A stretch of 64,000 nucleotides of DNA. Source: WHSW01 sp963722175. Its GTDB lineage: Bacteria > Actinomycetota > Thermoleophilia > Solirubrobacterales > 70-9. Numbering within the stretch: the stretch's first letter is position 1; each line of letters starts with the position of its first letter. The notes under the pieces were generated by a model. That model worked only from the letters and a program-made list of their open reading frames with translations, was not told where the DNA came from and did not search any database. Of this stretch, positions 26,353 to 35,056 are shown piece after piece. The DNA lies in assembly GCA_963722175.1 (NCBI GenBank), contig CAVRKA010000006.1:1-64000 (forward strand), written 5' to 3'. The position numbers and the translations under genes are program-made.

Positions 26353-27669
26353 TCAGGCGTCGTCCGGCCCGGCGCCGTTGGCGCTCGTCGCAAACTCCGC
26401 GAACCGGTGCGCGTGGGCGGCCGGGATCTTGGCCTGGACGAGGACGCCGTCCGCGCGCTCGGAGCGCTCGAGGTCGCCGGCGAGCTCGTAGAGCTCCGAG
26501 AGCCGGGCGCCGTCCGAGTACGGGACCAGCAGCTCGACCTCGCGCAGAGTGTCCTCGAACGCGGCCTCGATCCGCTCGCGCAGCTCGCCGATCCCCTCCC
26601 CGGTCGCGGCCGACACCCCGATCGCGTCCGGGACTCCGACCAGAAGCTCGCGCCGGCCCTCGTCGTCGAGCAGGTCGAGCTTGTTGAAGACCAGCAGCCG
26701 CGGCCGGTCGCCGGCGCCGATCTCCTCGAGCACCGAGTCGACCGCGGCAATCGCCTCCGCGCGAAGCTGCGTCGGTTCGGAGCCGTCGACGACCTGGACG
26801 ATCAGGTCGGCGATCCGGGTCTCCTCCAGGGTCGCCTTGAAGGCCTCGACCAGCTGGTGCGGGAGCTTGCGGATGAAGCCGACGGTGTCGGTGACCAGGT
26901 ACCGGCGGCCCTCGTGCTCGAACCCGCGCGTCGTCGGATCGAGGGTGTGGAAGAGCCTCTCCCCCACGCTGACCCCGGCGCCGGTGAGCGCGTTCAGCAG
27001 CGTCGACTTGCCGGCGTTGGTGTAGCCGGCAAGCGCGACCGCGGGGACCGCCGAGGACTCGCGGCGCTCTCGCATCACGCCGCGGTTCCGCTCCACGCGG
27101 GCGAGCCGGCGCCGCAGCGCCGAGATCCGGTCGCGGGCCAGGCGGCGGTCGGTCTCGATCTGGGACTCGCCCGGGCCCCTCGTGCCGATGCCGCCATCCA
27201 TACGCCCCGCGCCGAGGCGCTCGAGGTGGGTCCACAGGCCCCGCATTCGGGCGAGGTTGTACTCCAGCTGGGCCAGCTCGACCTGCAGGTTGCCCTCGGC
27301 CGAGTGGGAGTGGTCGGCGAAGATGTCGAGGATGATCGCGGTGCGGTCGATCACCGGCACGTCGAGCGCCGCCTCCAGGTTGCGCTCCTGGCGCGGCAGC
27401 AGCTCGTCGTCGCACGCGACCAGGTTGGCGCCCGAGCGCTTGATCTCGGCCTTCAGCTCGTCGAGCTTGCCGCGGCCGAAGTAGCGATCCCCGTCCGGCG
27501 CCTCGCGTACCTGGACCATCTCACCGGCGGTCGCCACTCCCGCCGTGCGCAGCAGCTCCTTGAGCTCGGCGAGCTGGTCCTCGCCGTCGCCGGCGGGACT
27601 CGGCACGACCCCGATCGCCAGCGCCCGCTGGCGCGCCCGGGCGTTCTGGATGCCTGCGCCGCTTTCCAT
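26353..27669 (-). CDS. hflX: Ribosome-associated GTPase HflX
   Basis: 438 aa. The N-terminal HflX domain carries RDGDRYFGRGKLDEL-like wording (DRYFGRGKLDELK) and IDRTAIILDIFADHSHSAEG with GRMDGGIGTRGPGESQIETD; the GTPase domain has GYTNAGKSTLLNALTG (G1), TRGFEH (G2), DTVGFIRKLP (G3) and FNKLDLL (G4). HflX splits stalled or hibernating 70S ribosomes using GTP. Upstream of dut on the same strand. Confidence 0.95.
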   Translation of the reverse strand: MESGAGIQNARARQRALAIGVVPSPAGDGEDQLAELKELLRTAGVATAGEMVQVREAPDGDRYFGRGKLDELKAEIKRSGANLVACDDELLPRQERNLEAALDVPVIDRTAIILDIFADHSHSAEGNLQVELAQLEYNLARMRGLWTHLERLGAGRMDGGIGTRGPGESQIETDRRLARDRISALRRRLARVERNRGVMRERRESSAVPAVALAGYTNAGKSTLLNALTGAGVSVGERLFHTLDPTTRGFEHEGRRYLVTDTVGFIRKLPHQLVEAFKATLEETRIADLIVQVVDGSEPTQLRAEAIAAVDSVLEEIGAGDRPRLLVFNKLDLLDDEGRRELLVGVPDAIGVSAATGEGIGELRERIEAAFEDTLREVELLVPYSDGARLSELYELAGDLERSERADGVLVQAKIPAAHAHRFAEFATSANGAGPDDA

Positions 27670-27689
27670 CGCCTCAAGTGTAGGCCCGG

Positions 27690-28574
27690 TTACGGGCAGG
27701 TCAGCGGCGCGTCGGGCAGCCGCCTTGCGGTCAGTCCGATGTCCCCGACGTAGGGCGTCGCGCCGACTGAGCAGGCGTTGTCAACCGCTTCGGCCTCTGC
27801 GTCCGCATCGCCGGCACGGGTGTAGTCGGCGCTCGTCGTCACCACGCCGCGGGCGGCCATCATCCTCAGCTCGGCAAGGGCGACACGGGTTTCGCCGGGG
27901 CGCTGGCGGACGTAGCGGCGGCGGTCGAAGTCGTAGGACCAGGTGACGTCCTCGCGGTTCCAGCCGTCGATCGCGTCGAGGAGCCCGAGCTTGCGAAGGC
28001 CCCAGGCGCCGTTCTGGGTGAACAGCAGCCGACCGTCGGCGTGGGCGAGCGCCGCCAACGCCAGCACCAGCTTGTGCATGCCCTCGCGCTGCGCGGCGTG
28101 GTTGCGGGTCTCGACCATGTCGACGTTGTCGAGAAAGAGCCCGTCGAAGCCCTTGCCGAGCAGCCGGGGCGCGATCTCGGTGCTGATCCGCCGCCGCAGC
28201 TTCCGCTTCGAGACGTCGGCGAACCACTCGTCCTTCCAGTCCGCCCAGGCACCAAGCCGGAACCGCCTCAGGCTCCGGTACCACGAGCGCCACTCCTCGA
28301 TCGTGCCGACGCTCAGGTAGCCGAGGACGGTGACGCCGCGGGCGCGCAGCGCCGCCACCTCGTCGACCCGCGCCAGCTCGCCGTCCACGACCACGAGGTC
28401 GAAGTCCCCCAGCCGCTCGGCGACCTGTGCGGGGCCGCCGGCGAGGTTGCCGTTGCCGATCGCGAACGCGAAGCTTCGCGGCGGCAGCGCCCTGCCATGC
28501 TCGGCCGCCGGGGAGCCGGCGGCGGCGAGGACGATGATCGCGACCGCGGCGGCGATCGTTGCGAGTCTGCTCAC
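27690..28574 (-). CDS. Secreted GH114-like glycoside hydrolase (TM1410/endo-alpha-1,4-polygalactosaminidase family)
   Basis: 294 aa. A signal peptide (IAAAVAIIVLAAAGSPA) is followed by a TIM-barrel: LVVVDGELARVDEV, VTVLGYLSVGTIEEWRSW, GFDGLFLDNVDMVETR (with the catalytic-type Asp) and GWNREDVTWSYDFD. This wording fits the GH114/TM1410 superfamily acting on galactosamine-containing polysaccharides. It is shorter than some members. Substrate inferred from family only. Confidence 0.8.
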   Translation of the reverse strand: MSRLATIAAAVAIIVLAAAGSPAAEHGRALPPRSFAFAIGNGNLAGGPAQVAERLGDFDLVVVDGELARVDEVAALRARGVTVLGYLSVGTIEEWRSWYRSLRRFRLGAWADWKDEWFADVSKRKLRRRISTEIAPRLLGKGFDGLFLDNVDMVETRNHAAQREGMHKLVLALAALAHADGRLLFTQNGAWGLRKLGLLDAIDGWNREDVTWSYDFDRRRYVRQRPGETRVALAELRMMAARGVVTTSADYTRAGDADAEAEAVDNACSVGATPYVGDIGLTARRLPDAPLTCP

Positions 28575-28587
28575 CCTGACGAGGGTA

Positions 28588-29157
28588 TTACTGGTACGGG
28601 CTGGTCTCCAGGGAGGCGCCGTGCTCCTCGGCGCACTGATCGGCCATCAGCTCATCGGTGCCGTAGTTGGCGTGGCAGAGCTCGTGGGCGACGACGTAGT
28701 AGTTCGGGTTCGAGATCGAGAGGTACGGACCGGCGCCCTCGGGGCACGCGTCGTACGGGCAGGTCACGCCCCAGTGCGAGTTGCCGCTCCAGTCGAGCCC
28801 CGGCCCGACGCACTTGATGTCCCAGCCCTTCGGAAGCGTCAGGCCGCGCTTGGCGGCGATCGCCAGGTTCTCCTCGCAGTCGCCGGTGACCGAGAGCGGC
28901 TCGCCTGCCGCGTTGGTGACCTGCGGCAGGTCCGGCTCGGCCGGCTGCACGGGCTTCGGGTTCTCGACCGGCTGACTGTCGGGATTGAGCCGGCCGACGG
29001 GCTTCGGCGGGTGCGCGTTCGCAATCCCCGAGTAGGCCGAGGCGCGGTCGTTCGCGGGCGCCGAACGGACCGGCGTCACGCAGAGGATGATCGCGATCGC
29101 GATCAGCAGCCCGGCGAGGCAGAGCACGGCACGATGCAGGGGATTTCCGATGTCCAC
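28588..29157 (-). CDS. Small secreted or membrane-anchored HExxH protein (putative zinc metallopeptidase)
   Basis: 189 aa. One hydrophobic helix (about 10-27) acts as anchor or signal, then a Pro-rich linker (50-80) and a compact domain with six cysteines (94, 116, 133, 138, 161, 175). HELCH at 158-162 is a zinc HExxH motif; DELMADQCA (168-176) offers Glu169 or Asp173 as a third ligand, resembling the E-x-x-AD-x-x-A pattern of M48/M78-type peptidases. I do not recognise a named family. It lies 13 nt upstream of the GH114 gene on the same strand and diverges from the epimerase gene. Confidence 0.7.
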   Translation of the reverse strand: MDIGNPLHRAVLCLAGLLIAIAIILCVTPVRSAPANDRASAYSGIANAHPPKPVGRLNPDSQPVENPKPVQPAEPDLPQVTNAAGEPLSVTGDCEENLAIAAKRGLTLPKGWDIKCVGPGLDWSGNSHWGVTCPYDACPEGAGPYLSISNPNYYVVAHELCHANYGTDELMADQCAEEHGASLETSPYQ

Positions 29158-29190
29158 GTCCCAGGCATCGGCGGGCGCCCCCCAGGCACG

Positions 29191-29208
29191 AGAAATCGCC
29201 CGATTTCT
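29191..29208. promoter_or_regulatory. Operator-like palindrome AGAAATCG-CC-CGATTTCT
   Basis: A perfect 8-2-8 inverted repeat, AT-rich against the background, lies in the 116-bp gap between the divergent HExxH gene (34 nt from its start) and the epimerase gene (66 nt from its start). It is a likely dimeric repressor site; the regulator is not identified here. Confidence 0.55.
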
Positions 29209-29273
29209 GGACGATCTGCCGATCGCCCACGCACGAGCCCTCGAGCACGGATCGCAGGTAGTCTGGGCGCCAG

Positions 29274-30254
29274 ATGCGCGTCTTCCTCACCGGGGGCACC
29301 GGATTCATCGGCGGTCACGTGGCCCGCAAGCTGCGCGCCCGCGGCGACGACGTGCGCGTGCTCGTGCGCTCGGCCGAGAAGGGCGCCGAGCTGGAGGCCC
29401 TCGGCTGCGAGCTCGTCGTCGGCGACCTCTCCGACGAGGCGGCGATCACCACCGGGCTGGAGGGCTGCGACGCGCTGATCCACAATGCGGCGGTCTACGA
29501 GGTCGGGATTCCCGAGTCAGAGCACCGGGCGATGTACGAGGCGAACGTGCTCGGAACCGAGAAGACGCTGCGGGCGGCGCTCGCCGCGAAGACGCCGAAG
29601 GTCGTGTACGTCTCGACCGTCGGCGCGTTCGGCAACACGCATGGCGAGGTCGTCGACGAGACCTACGAGCATCCGGGGCGCGAGTTCACGTCCTACTACG
29701 AGCAGACCAAGTACGAGGCGCACCAGATCGCCAAGCAGCTGATCGCCGACGACGGCCTGCCCTGCGTGATCGTCCAGCCCGGCGGCGTCTACGGCCCCGA
29801 CGACCACTCCGCGATCGGTACCCAGATCAACCAGTTCCTGGCCGGGAAGATGCCGCTGATCGCGTTCCCGGACCTGGGGATGAACATGGTCTACGTCGAG
29901 GACGTCGCCGACGGCATCCTGCTGGCGCTCGACAAGGGCGCGGTCGGCGAGGCCTACGTGCTGGGCGGCGAGATCACGACGATGCGCGAGCTGATCGGCG
30001 CCGTCGGCCGGGTCGCCGACAAGAAGCCCCCGTCACGCGCGGTCCCGACCCGGATGCTGAAGGTCATGGCGCCGGCGGGCCCGCTGGTCGGGAAGATGAT
30101 GGGCCAGCCGCCCAACCTGCGCGAGCTGATCTCCTCCGCCGACGGGGTCACCTTCTGGGCGAAGCACGACAAGGCGATGGCCGAGCTCGGCTACTCGCCG
30201 CGCGGGCTCGAGACCGGCCTCCGCGAGACGCTCGAGGCCGAGGGCAAGCTCTAG
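29274..30254 (+). CDS. NAD-dependent epimerase/dehydratase (extended SDR)
   Basis: 326 aa. VFLTGGTGFIGGHVARKL is the GxxGxxG NAD(P) motif; VYVSTVGAFGN and YYEQTKYEAHQIAKQL carry the catalytic Ser/Thr and YxxxK; VIVQPGGVYGPDDHS is typical of HpnA-like and dihydroflavonol-reductase-like SDRs. It probably acts on a sugar-nucleotide or hydroxy-ketone. The product is unknown and the neighbours do not settle it. Confidence 0.85.
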   Translation: MRVFLTGGTGFIGGHVARKLRARGDDVRVLVRSAEKGAELEALGCELVVGDLSDEAAITTGLEGCDALIHNAAVYEVGIPESEHRAMYEANVLGTEKTLRAALAAKTPKVVYVSTVGAFGNTHGEVVDETYEHPGREFTSYYEQTKYEAHQIAKQLIADDGLPCVIVQPGGVYGPDDHSAIGTQINQFLAGKMPLIAFPDLGMNMVYVEDVADGILLALDKGAVGEAYVLGGEITTMRELIGAVGRVADKKPPSRAVPTRMLKVMAPAGPLVGKMMGQPPNLRELISSADGVTFWAKHDKAMAELGYSPRGLETGLRETLEAEGKL

Positions 30255-30269
30255 ACGGCCGGGGTCGGC

Positions 30270-31130
30270 TCAGGCGGTCTGGGCGGTCCCGGGCACGCGC
30301 GGCATCACCGCGGCTGCGGCGATCACGGCCGCGAACGCGAGGCCGCGGAGCAGCCCCTCGACCAGTCCGGAGCCGATCGGATCCCCGAAGACGATCACGC
30401 CGCCGAGGATCGCGGCGCAGTTGGAGGAGACGGAGGCGGTCGCGATCACCGGGATCGCCTCGCCGAGCTGCATCCCCCGCGCGAGCGCGAAGAAGGCGCC
30501 GAGGCCGCCGATCACGACGAGCACGGTCCAAGGACTGAGCAGGGCGTGCATGCCGGCGATGTCCATGCCCTCGGTCAGCGCCTTGATCGCGACGTTGGAG
30601 ACGCCGATCAGCAGGCCCGAGGCGAGCCCGAGGACGACGCCATGGCAGATCGAGCCGCGGCGCAGGATGCCCGAGGCGAAGAGGAAGGCGCCGGCGCCGC
30701 ACATCACGGTTTCGAAGCCGGCGAGGGTGGCGATCGAGTAGCCCTCGTTCTCGCTCGCGTGCGGGACCGTGACGGCCAGGAAGCCGAGCCCGGCGGCTGC
30801 GAGCCCGAGCCCGAGCCACTCGCGGCGGTTGAGCTTGTGGCCGAAGTAGCGCGTCGCCGGGTAGGCGATCAGCACCAGCCCGCCGGCGATCACGGCCTGG
30901 ACCAGCGAGAGCGGCGCGACCGCCATCGCGGCGACGTGCAGGACCCAGGCGACCGCGGCGACCGCGAAGCCGATCGTGAACCAGCGCGAGAGGAACAGCT
31001 GCTTGACGCTGTGCCAAGGGGTCTTGAGGCTGATCTCGGGCGCCTCGCTGGCGCCCCGGTGCTTGCAGAGCATCGCGAGGTTCGCCATCGCGGCGCACGC
31101 CAGTGCGAGTGCTATGCCAAGTGTTGTCAT
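30270..31130 (-). CDS. DMT-superfamily (EamA/NIPA-like) transporter
   Basis: 286 aa with about nine to ten hydrophobic helices. MTTLGIALALACAAMANLAM, LVQAVIAGGLVLIAYPATRY and GLASGLLIGVSNVAIKAL are DMT-type segments; the layout resembles bacterial NIPA-like proteins as much as EamA exporters. The substrate cannot be told from sequence. The 132 nt upstream contain several hairpins (see separate entry). Confidence 0.75.
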   Translation of the reverse strand: MTTLGIALALACAAMANLAMLCKHRGASEAPEISLKTPWHSVKQLFLSRWFTIGFAVAAVAWVLHVAAMAVAPLSLVQAVIAGGLVLIAYPATRYFGHKLNRREWLGLGLAAAGLGFLAVTVPHASENEGYSIATLAGFETVMCGAGAFLFASGILRRGSICHGVVLGLASGLLIGVSNVAIKALTEGMDIAGMHALLSPWTVLVVIGGLGAFFALARGMQLGEAIPVIATASVSSNCAAILGGVIVFGDPIGSGLVEGLLRGLAFAAVIAAAAVMPRVPGTAQTA

Positions 31131-31262
31131 CGCTTATGAATCGGTAAGCGTGGGCACGGGCTTGAATCTCCCCCCTCCCAGCTAACCCAAAGTCCGAGGG
31201 CGGAAACCCGCGCTTACGGGAGGGCGGGAATTGTTAGCAAGTCCTAACGATCCGTGCGCCGC
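31131..31262 (-). promoter_or_regulatory. Structured leader candidate ahead of the DMT transporter
   Basis: Read on the minus strand, the gap between ridA and the transporter has GTTAG-GACTTG-CTAAC (31229-31244), a CCCG/CGGG hairpin near 31211-31224, and a CCCTCCC...GGGAGGG pairing (31220-31226 with 31173-31179) enclosing it. It could be a ligand-sensing leader or simply the ridA terminator. No known riboswitch consensus was recognised. Confidence 0.35.
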
Positions 31263-31658
31263 TCAGCGAAATTGGGCCTCGGCCTCGATCTCGACGAGCC
31301 ACCGCGGGTCGAGCAGGGCGGCCACGACGACCATCGTCGCCGCCGGCGCTGCGGCGCCGAAGAACTCCCCGTGGACCGCGCCGACGGCATCGGCGACCGC
31401 GGCGTCGGTGACGAACATCCGGGTGCGGACGACGTCGGCCGCCGACGCCCCGAGCTCCTCGAGCGCCGTGACGATGATCTCGCAGCAGCGGCGCGCCTGG
31501 GCCGCCGGGGCGGGGTCGCAGCTGCCGTCCTCCCACACCGGTGCGGTCCCCGAGACCAGCACCCGGTCGCCCGCTCGCACCGCTCGGCTGAAGCCGTAGC
31601 GATCCTCGTATGGGGATCCGGACCGCGCGCGCTGCCGAGATCGGTCATCCGCCGCCAT
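31263..31658 (-). CDS. RidA/YjgF family protein
   Basis: 131 aa. SPYEDRYGFSRAVRAGDRVLVSGTAP, CCEIIVTALEELGASAADVVRTRMFV and ATMVVVAALLDPRWLVEIEAEA match the Rid family. An Arg in the VRTRMFV segment is at the place of the conserved RidA arginine that acts on imine intermediates; the C-terminal EIEAEA is normal. It probably removes reactive enamine/imine products of PLP enzymes, although RidA paralogues vary. Confidence 0.85.
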   Translation of the reverse strand: MAADDRSRQRARSGSPYEDRYGFSRAVRAGDRVLVSGTAPVWEDGSCDPAPAAQARRCCEIIVTALEELGASAADVVRTRMFVTDAAVADAVGAVHGEFFGAAAPAATMVVVAALLDPRWLVEIEAEAQFR

Positions 31659-31732
31659 CGGCAGATCCTAGGGCCCGCTTCACGCCCGGTTAACGGCGTT
31701 CGGGCCATCCGGCGGCAATATCCTGCAGGGGA

Positions 31733-33257
31733 ATGATCGCGCGCGGGGGTCCATCACGCGTCGGGAAGCGCTGCACGCCGGGCTGCTCGCGAGCACGGCA
31801 CTGGCTTTCGGCCCGGGGCTCTATCGCAGCGCGTTCGCCGCCCCGCCCGCCGTCCCCGGACCCTACGGCCCGCCCGGCGTCTTCGACGCCAACGGCATCG
31901 CCGCCCCGCCCGGCTTCAGCAGCCGCCTGATCGCGGTCGGAGGCCAGCCGGTCGCCGCCACGGCTATGCCTGGCACGTGGACACGGACGGCCAGGGAACG
32001 TTCGCGATGACCGACGGCGGCTGGATCCTGACCGCCAACTCCGAGACTGCGCCCCACGAGGGTGGCGGCGCCTCGATGATCCGGTTCGACAGCGCCGGCA
32101 ACATCGTCGACGCCCGCCGCATCCTCTCGCTGACCAACAACAACTGCGCCGGCGGCCCGACCCCGTGGGGTACCTGGCTGAGCTGCGAGGAATGGGGCGG
32201 CGGGTTCGTCCACGAGTGCGACCCGACCGGGTCAAACCCGGCGATCGCACGCCCGGCGATGGGCCAGTTCACGCACGAGGCCGTCACCGTCGATCCCGAG
32301 CGGGAGTGCCTCTACATGACCGAGGACGAGACCGACGGCTGCTTCGATCGGTTCACCCCCCGCGACTACCCTGACCTCTCGCTGGGCACGCTCGAGGTCT
32401 GCATCGTTGCCGCCGACGGCGCGGTCAGCTGGGCTCCCGTCGTGCCCGCCGGGCTTCCGCCGACTCGCTATCAGGGCGCCGCCCTCGGCGCGACGGCGTT
32501 CGCCGGCGGCGAGGGGATCTGGTTCGACAGCGGCACCGCCAACTTCACCACGAAGGGCGACAAGCGGGTGTGGGCATTCGACGCCCGGGCGTCGCGAATC
32601 GAGGTGATCTACGACCCCGATCAGGCCGGCGATGGCTCCCCGCTGAAGTCGGTCGACAACGTCACGGTCGACGCGCGTACCGGCGACGTCTACGTCTGCG
32701 AGGACGGCGACAACTTCGAGCTCATCCTGATCTCACCGGAGCGGGAGGTGGCGAGCTTCGTCCGCCTCGATCCCGCGGTCCACGGAGCTCCGGGCACCAA
32801 CGAGACGACCGGAGTCGTCTTCAGCCCGGACGACTCACGGATGTATTTCGGCGTCCAGCGCTCGTTCGGGGCAGGCGCGATCTACGAGCTCAGCGGGCCC
32901 TGGCGCGGCCTCCCGAGCCCGCCGGGCGGCGGGACCCCGCCGCGGATGTGGGTCAAGAGCGCGATCGGCGCCGCCAACCTCGCCGAGCGCGGCCTGCGCG
33001 TGCGCCTTCGACTGCCCGAGCCCAGCGACGTGCAACTGATCCCGCGCGGCCACGGTCGCGGCCCGGTCTACGCCCGCGAGGCGTCGACGGTCGCCCTCTC
33101 TGGCGACGTCGCACTGCGGATGAAGCCGGACGAGGGCGCCGCGGAGCCTCTGTTGGGAAGCGAGGAGTCGGTCCGGGCCGAGGTGCGCGCGACGATTGCC
33201 AACCCCCGGGCGACGACCCGGCTCCGCTACCGCGTCCGGATCCGGCCACCGCGCTGA
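31733..33257 (+). pseudogene. Tat-exported DUF839/PhoX-like protein, broken by two frameshifts
   Basis: The main open frame (31977-33257, 426 aa) has WILTANSETAPHEGGG, GGPTPWGTWLSCEEWGGGF, GQFTHEAVTVDPE and YMTEDETDGCFDRFTP, typical of the PhoX/DUF839 Ca-dependent phosphatase-like proteins. The N-terminal Tat signal (ITRREALHAGLLASTALAFG) lies in another frame, ending in VAAT where GYAWHVDTDG resumes one frame over near 31961. The only ATG (31733) is in a third frame, which would join the Tat frame if the G-run at 31744-31749 had one more G. Two single-base losses are thus implied: sequencing errors or a recent pseudogene. Confidence 0.75.
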
Positions 33258-33273
33258 TCGCGGTCGCGGTCGC

Positions 33274-34443
33274 CTAGGAGAGGTGCTCGCGCAGCCGCTC
33301 GACCGCCTCCGCGATCCGCTCGTCCGGCGTCGTCAGCGAGATGCGGAAGAAGCCCTCGCCGCTCGGCCCGTACATCGAGCCCGGCGAGACGACGACCGCC
33401 GCCTCTTCGAGCACGAGCTCGGCGAACGAGGTCGAGGTGTCGCCGTCGGGAACCGGCGCCCAGACGTAGATCGTCCCCTTCGGGGCGTCGACGTCGACGC
33501 CGATCTCGCGCAGCGCTCCGACGACGAGGTCGCGCCGGCGCGCATAGACCTCGTTCATCTCCGCGACCGGGCGCTGGGAGCCGTTGAGCGCCGCCGCGCC
33601 GGCGAGCTGGACGGCCTCGAACAGGCCGGAGTCGACGTTCGTCTTCAGCCGCCAGTAGGCGGAGATGGCATCCGCGTTGCCGAGGATCGCCGCACAGCGC
33701 CAGCCGGTCATGTTGTAGCCCTTCGAAAGCGAGAAGACCTCGACTCCGACCTCCTTCGCGCCCGGCGTGGCGAGGAAGCTCGGGGCGACGTACCCGTCGT
33801 AGGTCGTCTCCGAGTAGGCGTTGTCGTGGACGACGAGGATCTCGTGCTCGCGGGCGAGCTCGACCACGCGCTCGAAGAGGCCGTCGGGGACCACCGCGCC
33901 GGTCGGGTTGTTGGGGTAGTTCAGGAAGATCAGCCGCGCGCGCTCGAGGTCGGCGGCCTCGATCGCGTCGAGGTCGGGGCCGAACCCGAGCTCGGGCACC
34001 AGTGGCAGGACCACGGCCTCGGCGCCCGCGAGCACCGGCCCGCCGGTGTAGACCGGGTAGCCCGGGTCGGCGGCGAGCGCGGCGTCCCCGGGGTCGAGGA
34101 AGGCGAAGCAGAGGTTGTAGATGCACTCCTTGGCCCCGATCGCCGGGATCACCTCCGTCTCGGGATCGATCTCGACCCCGAAACGACGGTCGTAGAAGCC
34201 CGCGAACGCGCTCCGGAACTCCTCCCGCCCGCGGTTCGACGGGTACTGGTGGGTACCCGGGTCCGCGACGGCGGCCTGCATCGCCTCGACCACGTGCGGA
34301 TACGTGGGTGTGTCAGGATCGCCGATCCCGAGGCTGATCACGTCGATCCCCGCCTCCTTCTTCGCCGCGACCTTGCGCTCCAGCTCGGCGAACATGTACG
34401 GCGGGATCGCCTCGAGCCGCTTGGAGGGGTCGGTGAGCGCCAT
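33274..34443 (-). CDS. dapL: LL-diaminopimelate aminotransferase (DapL-like)
   Basis: 389 aa. A fold-type I PLP aminotransferase with ISLGIGDPDTPTYPHVVEAM, GTHQYPSNRGREEFR, IGAKECIYNLCFAFLDPGD, NYPNNPTGAV and the PLP lysine in SLSKGYNMTGWR (Lys241). These fit DapL, which turns tetrahydrodipicolinate directly into LL-DAP with glutamate, bypassing succinylation. Close relatives annotated as other class I/II aminotransferases share parts of this; dapF, dapA and dapB in the same window support DapL. Confidence 0.82.
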   Translation of the reverse strand: MALTDPSKRLEAIPPYMFAELERKVAAKKEAGIDVISLGIGDPDTPTYPHVVEAMQAAVADPGTHQYPSNRGREEFRSAFAGFYDRRFGVEIDPETEVIPAIGAKECIYNLCFAFLDPGDAALAADPGYPVYTGGPVLAGAEAVVLPLVPELGFGPDLDAIEAADLERARLIFLNYPNNPTGAVVPDGLFERVVELAREHEILVVHDNAYSETTYDGYVAPSFLATPGAKEVGVEVFSLSKGYNMTGWRCAAILGNADAISAYWRLKTNVDSGLFEAVQLAGAAALNGSQRPVAEMNEVYARRRDLVVGALREIGVDVDAPKGTIYVWAPVPDGDTSTSFAELVLEEAAVVVSPGSMYGPSGEGFFRISLTTPDERIAEAVERLREHLS

Positions 34444-34484
34444 CGGACGCGGAGGCTAGTGGAGCCGCGATACTCCCGCCCGCG

Positions 34485-35048
34485 ATGCGGCTGAGCGGGA
34501 AAGAGCTCGTGATCCTCTTCCTGGTCGGGGCCGCCGGGGGTCTGATCGGGGACGCCGGCCACGTGCAGGCGGGGACGACGACCTACCTCGACGACGCAAC
34601 CCCGTTCGTGTGGGAGAGCGCCCTCTGGTTCCCGATCCTGGTCGGACTGGCGACCGCCTCGCTGGGCGAGCTGAGGCTGCGCCTGGGGCCCACTCGGCCC
34701 GGATTCGACCCTCGCGTGGGGATCGGGGCGATCGCCGCCGTGCTGGCCCTGTACGCGGTCACAGCGCTGGTCTACGACGAGCCCGAGGGTCCGGGCACGA
34801 CCCTGGTGGTGATGCTCGCGGTGTTGATCGCGTCCTGGCTCGGCGGCGGCCGCCCCGCGCTCGTGTGCGGCCTCGCCGCCGCGGTCGTCGGCCCGGCGGC
34901 GGAGATCCTCATCGTCGACCTCAACCTCGCCGAGTACAGCCCCGCGGCCGACAGCCTGTTCGGCGTCGCCCTCTGGCTGCCGGCGCTCTACTTCGCCTTC
35001 GGCTTCGTCGTCGCGCGGCTGGCGGAGTTGCTGGTCGCGCGGCGCTGA
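34485..35048 (+). CDS. Six-helix membrane protein resembling Insig (insulin-induced gene protein) family
   Basis: 187 aa with six predicted helices (about 5-22, 43-60, 78-97, 104-118, 124-145, 156-182). It shares the Insig plan: LWFPILVGLATASLGELRL matches the W.P..G.A...G segment, and EYSPAADS...ALWLPALYFAFGFVVARLAELL matches the YTSPDF...SWLPCIFFAGG end of animal Insig. A mycobacterial Insig homologue that binds lipid is known from a crystal structure. I assign this by eye, so treat it as a hypothesis; the alternative is an unrelated six-helix protein. Confidence 0.55.
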   Translation: MRLSGKELVILFLVGAAGGLIGDAGHVQAGTTTYLDDATPFVWESALWFPILVGLATASLGELRLRLGPTRPGFDPRVGIGAIAAVLALYAVTALVYDEPEGPGTTLVVMLAVLIASWLGGGRPALVCGLAAAVVGPAAEILIVDLNLAEYSPAADSLFGVALWLPALYFAFGFVVARLAELLVARR

Positions 35049-35056
35049 CGCCGCCC

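Noticed and set aside
26333..27415. Upstream extension of dut giving a 504-aa protein
   Set aside because: The added part is an out-of-frame reading of hflX on the same strand; GTG 26332 gives a normal dUTPase.
31131..31262. Mg2+ M-box or other known riboswitch
   Set aside because: The conserved blocks of those classes are absent; only general stem-loops are seen.
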